The notes beneath the pieces are model-generated. The model did not search any database. It saw nothing but the letters and a program-made list of their open reading frames with translations, and was not told the origin of the DNA. The translations under genes and the position numbers were made by a program. A DNA stretch of 64,000 nucleotides from Plasmodium coatneyi (lineage: Eukaryota; Apicomplexa; Aconoidasida; Haemosporida; Plasmodiidae): contig NC_033568.1 of the NCBI RefSeq assembly GCF_001680005.1, forward strand, positions 1,054,001 to 1,118,000. The letters are read 5' to 3'. Numbering within the stretch: position 1 is the stretch's first letter; each line of letters starts with the position of its first letter. Shown here in pieces: positions 30,990 to 43,641 of this stretch.

Positions 30990-33900
30990 TTATGCACGCC
31001 CCAGGCATGCTTGCGCAACTGACTGGAACAACTTCTTTATCTCTGTTGCGGCGTGAACAAATGGGCATTCCCAAAAGTGGAATCTGCAGTAGGGGGGTAG
31101 AAAGGTACAAAGGTTTAAACAGGTGGTGAGCTGGACAAATGCACGCCTTACTCGAAGCATAGAAACTATGTTTAGGGTGTACACACCACTGGCTCAGTGG
31201 TTCATTTCCTTACTTGGCATTTTTTATCAACTCGATAAAGGTTATGAGCAATCCCCAGGGGTGAGGCCTATGCGCAAGGATGCGCTCCAGGAGCACTCGA
31301 ATTATCTGCTCTTGAATGACAACATCGTTCGAATGCGAAAACAGAAATAAAATAACGCAAGAAAAATAGTGGGTGTGCGAATTGGGGTACCTAATATGAT
31401 TGACGATATTTGATAGGAGCAAATACCTCCCTTCCATGTCCAACTCTTTGCATAAGAACAGGAAGAGAGTGTAGGCCAAATTGTTCTTTACAACAATAAC
31501 GTTGGTTGGCTTCTTCCCCTTTTGGGGTAATACATCTCCGCGGTGGTCACTGTCATTATCGCCATCGTAGCTACGAGGGTGTTCCTCTCCTTCATTTTCC
31601 CCCTCATTTTCCCTCATAAGTTCTACATATTTTTTGGACAAGTTGGTTTCTGACTGGTCTTTCTCTATTTTTTGTTCCTTATTCCGTTTCGTCGTTGAAA
31701 CAATATTTTTCTTTTTCTGCACATAATCACGCAGAACAATTTCTTGCAGTAACTCGTTTTTATCATCAGACACATTGCCATTGCTATCTTCACATTTCAG
31801 TAACAGCACAGGGTCGCAGTTACTGTTAAATCTGAACATATTTTTCACCTTGGCTTTACAAATGCTCGTTCCTACGTACATAATGAGGGAGTTTAAAACG
31901 TCCACATCATACTTAACGGAGTATTGGTACGTCTTCCTTTTGGAGAAAAATAATTTCTCCTTAATATGCAAAAGTAGAGTAAAATCCCGCTTAGTAAAAT
32001 ACTCATCAATTACGTTTTTTAACTTCCTTTTGAAGAGAGGGAATATGATATTTGTCAAAATTTTTGGAACTATCTTTATTTCTTCTAGCAGGTCAATTTT
32101 TACATTTGGCATGAATGGGTCAGGCAATTTTATGTTTCTTGGAAAGGCGGACAAAACAATGTTTCGTAACTGAATACAATTCAGTGGAAACAAACTGCAA
32201 AAGGTCACATAATAGCAGGATAAAAAATCTGGGAAATCATGTAGCAGCACCAGGAGGATTCTTACTGTTCCTATGTATAACGCTTCTACCCCTTTCGATA
32301 TCTTCACCTTTTTTAAAAAAAAATTCATAAATTTGAACAAGGCAACTAACAACCCTTTGTATGCTTCCCAACCACAAATCTTGGCCAACATTTTCGGCAT
32401 AAAATATTTAGATGATATAAGCTCCAACCATGAGAAACAAAATGATGGGATTCTCAAAGGGGATAACAAAGAAAAGCAATTCGCAAAGCAGTCCATATAA
32501 ATATACATGTCATTTGCATACACACAACTTTCGTGAATATCGACCAGCAAACAGTGTAGTAGCCTAAAGTAGGGTCTCTGATTAAATGTCTTCCTTTCCG
32601 TTTCGCATTTTTTGTGTATGACTCTGCATATGACATGGAGGGCCCTCTGCAGAATTACTGGGGAGAACTGTTCTTGTTCTACTAGCTTGCTCATCGTTAC
32701 GACCATTTTGCACCAGGCATCCACGTAGCTGTAATTTAGTAAGTCGCTTGTTTTGTGCGTTTCTCTTAACTCAGCGTCGTTTGTTTTATCCTTCACGAAA
32801 TTTTCATTGGTCGGTTCCTTTTCCCCCTCATTCGGTGATATACGGTTGGCATGGCCATTACTTCCGGTAAGTTCCCCCTTTTGTAACGTCTCCTCGGGGG
32901 ATTCTTTCGTATGTAATTGTTGCCCGCTCGTTTGGCCCACTTCCGTTACATCCGCTTTGAGTAGCACGTCTCCCTCTACGGGTTGTTCCTCCCTGCTGCT
33001 TGCACTGCCCTCATTCACGGTGCCACCCAGCTTCATATGGTGTGCCTCCTTTTTCAAATTCTGCACAGCTATGCTAACCGAAATGCTAATCGTGTGGGAA
33101 AGAAACTGATCAGTAACGTGGTCCATGCAAAGAAAACCAATGGTCCACAGTTTCACGAAATATTTTGCACACTTTGATATGTGTTGCTGCTTGATGATCT
33201 CCAGCATGGGGTTCCAAATGCTCATCTTCAGAATGTTCAAATAATTCTTATACAAAATGTACCACTCCGCAAATAGGTAAGCAATGAATAACCCCCTTTC
33301 TTCTTTCACTACAGGCGGGGCAGGCAAAAATTTACACCTTACTGGTTCGTATAACAAGTCGCGTACGTAGTAATACTGCATGAACTTTTCTGGGTTTTTT
33401 TCATTCACGTTGCTTTCCTTAACACTGGGGACGTAATTTATTAGGCTGTTCCTCTGCCCCTCGGGGATGTTCAAATTTGTATCCTTCTGTAATTCTGACT
33501 GCATGGCAAGGTAGGAAGCTGACAAGGCGCTTAGGGCGGATGCGCTCGACATGGACGAGACGACAGAGGAGCTACATGAAGATGTATCATCGTAATCATT
33601 TTTTTTCTCTTCATCTTCGCCCAGCATGCTTCGAGAAAACGAATTGGAGGAGGACGAGGAATAATCTGACATTTCTGAGTTGTTCGATTCAAAGGAATAC
33701 AATGAAGAGGAGGTAGAATGTTTCTTCTCTTCGGCTTCATTTGGGCCCTGTTCTGTACTATGATCGAAGTTCCTAACGTTTCCATCCTCCCTTTTAATAT
33801 TGCTACGATTTGTACTTATAGCAGATGCATTTTCTGAATGATGGTTGATGTGCTGTTCCTTGTTATCGCTGTTCGTGTCCTCCCCATCCAGGTTCCCATT

Positions 33901-36900
33901 TTCCCTCTCCTTACAGTTGTCTCCCTTGTTCAAATCGTTGCTTACAATTTCCTTTCTGATCATTTTCTCCGTATTGATGGTTTTATTTTCTAAGTTCAAT
34001 CTTTCCAACAAATACATGGTGCGCTCATCTACGTTATTATGATCATATTGAATTCTTACGTTTGATATAAAAAAGGTGTTTCCACCGTTGGGTGGGTTGT
34101 TACTGCTCTCCTTTTTGGTGTATTTCCCATTCACTTCACCATTCGACCGTTGTATTTCCTCCTCCTCTTCTTTCGCTTCCCCATCTCCAACACCTTTGCA
34201 AGTGCGATCTGCACTTTTCTCCTTTCGTGCCTTCTCTCTGCCTCCCTTCGTTGGGAATATATACTCCGTCAGATTGATAAACGTTTTTATGGATTCTTCC
34301 TCTTCTTGTGGTTCTGTGGCCTCCTTCTTCAAACACTTAAGCCCTTCAAACATTTGCTTCAATTCCATCTTTGTGCTTTGCAGAAGGACCTCTTCCGTAG
34401 CAGCAAAATAACCATGTGGATTATCACTACACAACTTTTTATTTATCATGGCTAGCTTTTTAATGGTCCTCTTAACCTGATCCACAGGCAAATACTTCTT
34501 CTTAATAACTACATAGTTGATGAGCTCTGTGCTAAATGCAACAAAATGCAGGTTGTTACTATGTCTGCATATTTTACACAACATTTTATTTAACTCCTTG
34601 TGATGAATGATGTTGTAACGGATGAATGGGACCATGTGGTTTACGTTGTATGTCTGGGTGTCTTCTATGTAGGAGGTAACTAGCTTCCTTAATTCTTTGC
34701 TGTTTCTGCACATTTTTTCTAATATGCACAGGAGTACCTCCAGGTGGAGGAACAGTTCGTTGATTTTCCACGGCTTACTATGCGCAGATATGTCCTCCTT
34801 ACCGTGGTTGCTGCTAATAGTACCACCGCAGTTTTCGTCACTTACACTGTTAGCACTGTTCTCGCTTTCCTTCTCACCCTGGACCAGTAAACTGGAGGTG
34901 TCCTCCCTTTCATTCTGCTCTCCCTGGCCTAAAAGGACAACCATTTTTTTTATAGCCTCCTGAATAATCTTAAATAGCTTCGTGCCTATAATTTTGTAAG
35001 TCTCATTCTTATCCGCAGCAGATTCGCATAACAAAATAAGTAACTTGCAAAGAACAAATATTTCATGATCAGTCGAAAGGTAAGTTAGTACCAATAGAGA
35101 CTGGGTAACTGCGTTTGTTAATTTTTCGAACTTATAGTATGGCGTCTTCACATTACAGTAGTTTTTAAAGTTATGCACTGATGGTATGCTGGGGGGGAAG
35201 ACTTTTATATACCTCACAAAGTCTTGAATGTTTACCATGATAACTTCGAAAAGTGGGATTATTTCTTTTACACTCATTTTCTTCGTGCTTTCATTTAGAA
35301 ATATGCTCGATATGAAGAAGAGGAACTTTTGCTTGAACGACATATTCATGTTTTTTATTTTCTTCAAGTACAAGATGGCGCCATCTCTGCGTTGTCCGTT
35401 CTGGCCGGCCTTACCACTAACATGGTTACCACTAACATCGTTATCAGCAGCAGCGGGGGTCCCCTTCTTCTCTGCGCCGATCACATTCCTGCACATGGAT
35501 GGGTCCATTTTGGAGTAACTGTCATTGTTGCCCTGTTCGGGGGGATAAAAAACTGAGTTCTTCCCATTATACGTGAAATTTCCATTTTTCAGATTTCCCA
35601 TAACGTCCGTCTTGATGGTACCGCCATTGAGGTTTTCCATGTAGTGACCATTCTTCGCAAAGTCGTTAAAGGCTTCTTCTTCATGGGGAATTCTCATTGC
35701 ATTTGTGTTTCCGTTCAGGTTGCTAGTTACGTCGGGCATACTACAGGCGTAATCATCATGCGCAATTTTTGGCGTAACAAAACTTGGCGCAGAAGTGGCA
35801 GTGATGGGATAGGAAGCGGCAAAGATGGTCGAAGAAGCAGGATGAACAGGCGGAGAAACAGCAAAGTTAGGAGATGACGCTGCAAAGGGGGATAGTGGAA
35901 TTGCATACGCTGGTGCAGATGCAACCCCGGGTGAGAGTACACAACTGCCACTTCTGTCCTCGTAGTTGTCATTCTGTCCCGACTGTGCTGCGTTATCCAT
36001 TTGGGTGAAGTTCTTCACAACGTAATTATTCCCCAGAGTTATACCCGAGATACCCTCGATGTCATATTTTTCACCGTTCACATACCTATTATTTGTATTA
36101 AAATTATAATCATTATTATTGCAGTTATAATTATTTGGGGATTTAAATACATACATAGGGTTAAAGGTGTTGTTAGCACCGCGGGCGTTGTCAGTACTGT
36201 TAATACTATTAGTGCCGTCCGCAACGTTAACACCGTTAATATGGTTAACCTGCTCAACCGCGTTAATACTATTAGTACTATCAACATTGTCAAAATTGTC
36301 AATATGGTTAACGGTACTAACACTATTAGCGCCGTTGGCCCAATTAACCCTATTAGCACTGTTAACACCGCAGACGCCACTAACGCTATTAACACCACTG
36401 ACACCCTTGGTATTACCAACAGCAGGAACATTCATAATATTATTCATCTCGTTCATCTCATTTAGCTCATTCACATTATTTATGTTGTTATTCATGTTAT
36501 TACCTAGGTGAAAATTCGCACTATCCTTCGAGCCGTTATTCTTTCCCTGCGCGTACTTGGCTGCATTTCCACTCTTCTGGGGCGACACTCCAATCATGCT
36601 GTTTTCGTTATTCTCCTCATTGTCTGCACTTTTTTCGTTATAGTACTTCTCGTCCGGGTATCTATTCGCCTTGTCTCCGTCCTCCTTGCTGTTGTTCTTG
36701 AGTGGGCCGTTCTTACCATACTCTCCATCCTGCTCCTTTGGATATCTGGCCATTTCTTCGTTCCTTCCATCTAGCGGATTCGAAATATACTTTTTGTTCT
36801 GATACAAGGGCATCTCCCCGGTCGCATCATTGGGAACGTTTTCGCCGTTCTCCCTATTTTGATAACTTTGGTAGTTTGCGCCACCATGTTGGTAATGGCC

Positions 36901-39900
36901 GCCATTTTGATACCTCCCACTTCCTACATACCCTGGTGGACCGTTCTCACCTTCACTGGAGCCCCCCTCATGATCAACTCCCCCAGGGGAATACAACTTC
37001 TGTTGCAGATTGGATAAAATTTTCAAATTCATAAAATTCTTATACACCTGAATATGCTTCAATGTTATATTTTGCGCCTTCAAAAACATGGGCAAAGCGT
37101 TATAGTATTTATTGTTGGCATTTTCCTTAATATTTAATTTGTGAATACGCGCATATTTTCTAGAAGCATAAATGGGCTTCATAATTTCCTCAATTTCGAT
37201 GGATGATTTTTCGATAGCTACTTGTTCTATTATGGAATATATTAAATTTATATTTTCATTAATTAATGCTTTTATGACATCTTCTATAATTGTGCCATTA
37301 GTATCTGGGGGGCAATTTTGGCCAAAAACGTTTCTCAAATTTTGTACTAAAATGCTCCTTAATGGTTTTTTGCAGGATACTAGAACAAGGGAGGATGAAA
37401 TACTCGTTGCCATTAGTAGGGACGCCTTATGCATAATGGTCTCTTTCGATTCGTTCACAAAATCTTTCTTCACTAATTCTCTCGTAGTTATACACCCAAT
37501 GAGGACAAACCGATCAACAACGGAGGTGATTATTTCCTTGATGGCTGAGTCGAAGGCATAATAAATTTGCGTTCTACACTTTGGGCTTAACTTAATCGCA
37601 GCAACGATGTTCGTCGATATTACTAGGTTCTTTTTCAAGATGCTTATTATTTCTTCGTTTAGCATTTCGTTAAATTTGTTGTTATTCACGTTTTCTTGGT
37701 ACATTGGTGAGCTCTGCATTTTTTGGTTCACGTCATTCGTTACGCCATATGGAGATGGTGTTCCGTTTTTGTTTCCCCCGTCAGTACTTCCAGTGTTGCC
37801 CATGCTTAGCATGCTGGCCTTTCCATTACTTCCGTCTCTGCCCTTGGACATGCCAACACCGCTGACTGTGCTCATACCGACCTGCTCGCTCGCCTTGAAC
37901 TTGTCCAACAAGGGGATCGGAAGCGGGGGCGCAGGAATACCTCCACCATTCTTCACACCAGATGGTGGTTCCCCAAAACTGTTCTTCAGGTTCAAGGTAC
38001 TCGATGGCGATGACACGTAGCAATCCCTCTTGGAATTTTCATAAATTTCATTTTTCGATGGCATTTTCGAGCTTTTCAAATCTACGCTTCTGTATGGTCC
38101 ATCATTTTTGCTACCTACGGGGAGCTTATTTTTACCCATGAGATAGTTTGCCACTTTGTACGAGTTGTCCTTAAACTCTGCGTCACTCATTTTGTCCTTC
38201 TTAGTGGAAACTTTTAAATCCTTCAGTAGTGCCTCCTCATTGATGCTGCCTCCGTTGCCTTTCGCTGCTAAACCATCGCTATTAAGGAGAGGAAAATCGC
38301 CGCTCCTATTTCCACCACATGGGGCGCCATTCTCCCCTACATACATAGGAGTGTTAAACTTGCTAGGATCACCACCACCACCACTCATATAGTTAAAAAC
38401 TGACATGGATTGACTTTCCTTGGTGTTGCTACTGGAGGATAATTTTTTCATCGCATTATTATTCTTTCCTATCATTTCGTTATTCATGTTATTTTTGGTC
38501 ATTATGAATCCATTTTCTGCTCCTTTTTGGAACCCTCTGGAGGGCAAAGGTTGGGTCAAATTGGAGCTCATAAATCTGCTTCTATTTCCGCTACCGGATC
38601 CTCTGTTGCTTAGGAGCATCATATCTACTGTCGAGTTGAATGGCATGTTGGCGGTGTCATTTTTACTTCCGTTAGTGAGGACGCCCAAGCTGTTCATCAT
38701 TCCGGGGTTGTTACCGTTACTATTGTTGTTACTCATGTTGGTGGCGTCCATGATGGAAGAGGCTTCCATAGCGTTACCCACCTCCATCGGATCATCTCCC
38801 TTTCTACTTTTAATTAACAAATTTGAGCTGCCATTTCTGTGGCTTACAAACTCATTCGCGTTGTTATTGTTAGTGATATTGGTCACGATGGAGGACGTGT
38901 TATTATAATTATTCATAGCACTGAATCGGGGGTCCTTACCAAGAACGAATATATCTGCTCCATCGGTTGTAACTCCCTCCAGTGGCCTACTACCCCTCTC
39001 ACTACTTCTCACCATTCCATCATTACCACTACCATTTGCACCATTTTGATGTGCGAAATTTTCTGCGTAAAAATTACCACACGTATTGTAGGACTTGTTA
39101 AACATATGGGCTTGCATTGGGGTTAGGTATCCCCCGGAGTGGCTACTACTTTCACCCAAATAATTCACACCCATGGTGCTATTCTCGCTGAAGCTATTTC
39201 TAACATATAGGTCATTGGTATTTATGGGCAAATTACGACACTTGATAATATTGCACTTGTTGTAATAATCAAACACATTAATTTTAAAATAATTAAAGAG
39301 CAATTCTATTTCGAAAATTAGAATGGTCTTCAAGGATTGCGCTTCGTGTAATTCACCAAGTAGATTTAAAATGCCAACGGTCCATGGATTGGGCGGCTTA
39401 AAAATCTTAGAATTTTTTATACTTTCTAAAATTTTACAAACAGCTGGAAAAGTGACTATCAGGTAGCCATTATCGTAAGAGTACAAAATCAACTGCTTAA
39501 TGTTCATATGTTTTGACATGAGTGGTTTGTTTCTGCCTATTGTTATTATTCCTATCCAGGCCCCTAAATTTTTTAACAACAACCTATACGTGGAGGAATC
39601 CTTCGTAATTTCGATAAAATTTAATAACGTGTTAAAAATCTCACATGACAGATGAGTAATGTGGTCAAATATTTTCTCCATTTTTATGGCACTGAGTAGG
39701 TGTAAATATATGAGCATATCTTCTGATGTTTTTTTTTTTATAATAAATTTTAACAAGTTGAAGAAGAAGACGTCTCTTCTTATGATTACGTCTTCCTCAA
39801 TTTTCTTTTCCTCATATCGGTCGTTAATTCCGGTGATGTACTTGCTATCGTCGTTTTCGTCTTCATCACTTGTATCGGCGTAATATTCCATATCCGTGCT

Positions 39901-42900
39901 TTCGCTCACACAGGCATTTTCCTCCTCTGGGTTGTCATTACTCGTTTTGCCAAATCCGCTCAGATTTGCGCCCTCCTCATTATACTCACAATTGGAAGAT
40001 TCATTTTTCCTCTGATCCGTTGCATCTCCACTGTCGCGGTTGTCTTGATCCAGTTCGTTTATGGCACCCCCGTCGATTTTATTTTCGCTGCTCTGATGAG
40101 CATTATCCTTCGAGTCGTTTTTTTTCTTCTTATTCGTGTTTCCAGTTTCTTCCGCTGGGTCTTCTTTACTCTTCTTGCCACTCTTATCCTCCTGCACGGG
40201 GGGCTGGTCAGAGCCCTTATTTTGACCTTTAAATTCGCCTTCCGATTTAGGATTGCCTTCTGCCGTTTTATCCTGGCCCTCTTTTTTATTCTTCGGATCG
40301 CTCTTATCATTCGCATTACATGCATTATTCGCATCGTTCGAGTGGGATTCGTTTGGGCTGACGCCTTTTTCACACTTGTCGTTATTTTTCTTATTCTTTT
40401 TTTTCTTCTTGGGCTCTGCCTCCTTCTTCGGTTCGGTAACCTCGTTCACATCGTTGACTTGGCTCACTTCGCCCAAATCACCTCCACTGTTGCCACTGTT
40501 GCTCTTCCTTTTTTCTGTGCCACCATTGATGGACGCACCCTTTTCCTGGGTCTCGTGCTGCCCAATGGGGTCATCTTCCAACTTGGCCCCTTTATCGGAA
40601 GCCCCGTCGGCATTCCCCTGAGTGTTGTCATCAGCATTGTTTGCGTTGTCATACGGGGAGGCGGTATTCCTTTCCCCCTTCAAGGACGCCTTCTTAATCT
40701 GTATCAACCGCTTCAACTGTCTGCCCTTAATTTTAATACTCTCCGGATTAATATCCTTTAAAATTTTAGCTAGCTTACACATGAATTTCTTGGTAATAAT
40801 TTCTTCAATCAGATATTTTTTATTTTGGTAAATTTCATTAAAAGCAATGTTTAGCAAGTTCAACGTGTTGGCTTCATTATAGTTTAGACTATCTTCCAGA
40901 TTTTCGTTCATTTGTTTGTCATTTGGTAGGTTTTCCTTCATCGGTGCGTCCATTTTGTTGCTCTCTGTATCCATTTTTAGGTCCTCCTTGTTGTAATGCA
41001 TCCACTCGTTCTTAACCATGTGGTTGAAATTATCATTTTCGTTTTTACTCATTTCGTTCACATTAATTTTGAGGTAGCCATTCTGCACCATCTTATCTTC
41101 TTCATATTTATCTGGCAAACTCCTATTTAAAAAGTAGCCGTTATTTTTTTTCTCTTCATGAAATTTGTTCCCACTTGGAGTGACGTTCAAATTGCTAGTC
41201 ATATGTAGATACATTTTTTCCTTATGTTCATTGTAGAAAAGGTCTGCACTATTTTGCATCATGCCATTGTTTCCGTAATTTATGTAGTGCTCTTTCATAT
41301 TTCCTACGTCCATGTGGGAGGTGCCGGGCCCTGGTCTCATAGTCTGCATGTTGTAGTTCCCTTCATACACGCTGTTATTACTCGGGTTGTAGAGGGCGTT
41401 ACTGCCTGTGTTGGTGTTTATTCCATTTGTGCTCTCCAGGCTATTTTCCACGTGTAGGTACTTGGGGTTGTTATCGTCCATGTTTCCTCCATTAGCCATA
41501 TTGAAATTGTTGTTGCACATGTGAAGGAATTCGTTGTTGTTCAGGTTGAAGAACGCCCCCTGGTTGTTATGCAAGTCGGGGAAGTTGCCCATGTCGTTTG
41601 GGTTTCCCATTCCGTTCAGGCCACCACTCATCCCATTTAAGGTGTACATACCGTTTAGGCCGATCGGTCCGTTCGGTCCGTTCAATCCGCCGGACATGCC
41701 CATTCCATTCACTTGGCTAAACATCCTCATATCCATGTTGCTCGTGCTGCAACTGTTCATGCCGTCATCGATGCTCATAAAGCTGTCATTATTATCGAAA
41801 GGATTAGCAGAACTTGGGAACATTTTGCTATTCACATTATTGGGTAACTCATTCATTCTTCCTACAGACGAAGCGGTGTTGCATTTCGTTCTGTTTTTCG
41901 ACTTTCCGGAAATAACGTTTGCATATGAGAGGGCATTATTCTGATGGCTCTCCACACCTGCACCTGGATAAGCAGTGCTACTATTCGTATTACTGGTCAC
42001 ATTATGATTTGCACTGTTTGTGCTGTTTTTCCCGTTATTGCTTTTACTCATCGTGGGATCCTTCACATTCTTCTTCTTCTTGTCCCCTCTGCCAATATTG
42101 TTATCCTTCGTGTTGCCGTCATTTCTTCTATCTGTGCTGTTATTTTTTGCATTTCCTCCTCTGTTATTTTTGTTCATATCTTTACTGTCCTTTTCCTCAT
42201 CCTCCTTATTGCTTTCGTTGTCGTCATCCTTATGACCGTCCTTTCGCCCATCTCTTCGACCATCCCTATGGCCATCCTTATCATCATCCTTTCCGCTATC
42301 CCGATTATTGTTCCCGCTTCGGTTTCCGCCACTGCTGCCATTACCATTACTGCTATTGTTATTGTTGTTACTGTTGTTGTTATTATTGGCGTTGGAATTT
42401 CCTCTATAATTGTTAACCTCTTTGTTGTTCCCATCTGCTGCTTTGTTCGTACCCCCCCCTTTGCCCCCGCTGTGGTCTTGCTTCTTCCTGCAGCTGCTGT
42501 TGTTCCAGTTACTTATCTGCAGCCTGGTTTTCTCAACTGAGGATGCATCAACGGTTGGCAGTTCAATGTGGTCTATGCATGCAGGAGGGATGGTCGTGAT
42601 GCCCATCACGGGATCAATGCTTCTTAACCAAACGGGGATGCCATTTATGTCCTTCCGTTTTACATTTGCACTTATGTTTGTGACGTTGGTGATATTACTC
42701 TCGTTGCTCACTCTACTCACACTGTCGCTACTACAAGGTGAGGTCCTCGCAGGAGGCTCACAACTGTCTGTCTGATCCAAGTCAGTACCGCTTTCGAAAA
42801 AATAATTATCAACATCCTCTGTTCCATCTGTGTAATTTTGACAGCTATCCATATTGTAGTCATCACATTCGTCATTCTTTCCATCATTTATTAACCTTCT

Positions 42901-43641
42901 GTTAGCTTCGCTCAATAAGTGACTAGCATGTTCATCCAGGAACGGATTTAAATCTGCCCCGTGGACACAACTTGCGGGGGTAACAATTGACGTGGGAATA
43001 TTTTCACCGTTCGTTAACCTCTTATCTCCTTCCCCATGTGCACACAGGGAATAATTAACCTTTTCATTCATATTGCTTTGTTCCACACGGGGAACTCCAT
43101 TTGGTGTGCACCAACTGCTATTCTGTTTTATATCATTATTGTTGACACGGTTACGTGGATGGTTTTTTTCACTGAGAGGTACATTCCGTTTGAATGAAAG
43201 GGGGGTACTCTTGCGTCTATTCCGTCCAGCACCCTTTATCCCATTCTTTAACTCACTTTTGATTCTATTTCTGCTGGGTTTATTCCTCGAATGGCTTTCA
43301 CTTGTGTGAATTTTAAGCTTCCCCATATGAGTACCCCCTCGGTTGGTATAACTGCGGAGGGTTATTGTACTACCACTGCTACTGCAGCCGTCGCTCCAAC
43401 TCACGTCAGTCGGGTGGTACACACTCACATCGTTACTTGTGCAGCTGTGATTGCCAGTTTTGGCTCCCTCACTTTCTTCCCCATTGTCAGCGTTTGTTGA
43501 GTTATCATCGCAACCCAAGGTGGCTTTGCTCACATGCCCACAACTTCTTTTTCCACAACCATTGTTTTTCTTGTTAATAAAACAAATGTGTTGTTTTATA
43601 CTCATAAAATGGGTGCCTCTATTATGATAATCCATTCTCAT
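30990..43641 (-). CDS. NOT1-G: CCR4-NOT complex scaffold subunit NOT1, probably the NOT1-G paralogue
   Basis: Scaffold of the CCR4-NOT deadenylase complex, acting in mRNA decay and translational control. Exon 1 runs 43641-31214 and ends in PHPWGLLITFIELIKN before a GTAAGG donor. Exon 2 (31083-30990, after CTGCAG) supplies FHFWECPFVH and KKLFQSVAQAC, which match the conserved NOT1 C-terminus (IKNPRYNFW...EIEKLFQSVAQ in human). Total about 4173 residues. The first 1000 residues are low-complexity and Asn/Gly/Asp-rich. Helical MIF4G-like sequence is near 1290-1470, a DUF3819-like CAF40-binding region near 1980-2130, and the Not1 superfamily domain covers roughly 3400-4173. Plasmodium has two NOT1 genes; synteny with ATG4 and the alveolin suggests this is the one linked to sexual stages (from memory), which is inference. 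Long frames on the other strand are shadows. Confidence 0.9.
36180..36510 (-). repeat. Coding degenerate VN-rich repeat in NOT1
   Basis: On the coding strand this encodes irregular repeats of the type VNSxNxVNG, with N, V, S, G and A making up most residues (for example GVNSVSGVCGVNSANRVN). The DNA shows repeated GTTAAC/GTTAATAC words. It lies in a non-conserved spacer between conserved helical regions. Confidence 0.75.

Noticed and set aside
30990..31184. Separate small gene downstream of NOT1
   Set aside because: Its FHFWECPFVH and KLFQSVAQAC segments are the conserved NOT1 C-terminus and join in phase by a canonical intron.
41944..42540. Long + strand frames opposite NOT1, such as this 198-codon one
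   Set aside because: Shadow frames caused by Asn/Asp/Gly-rich low-complexity coding on the - strand; hydrophobic composition is a mirror effect.
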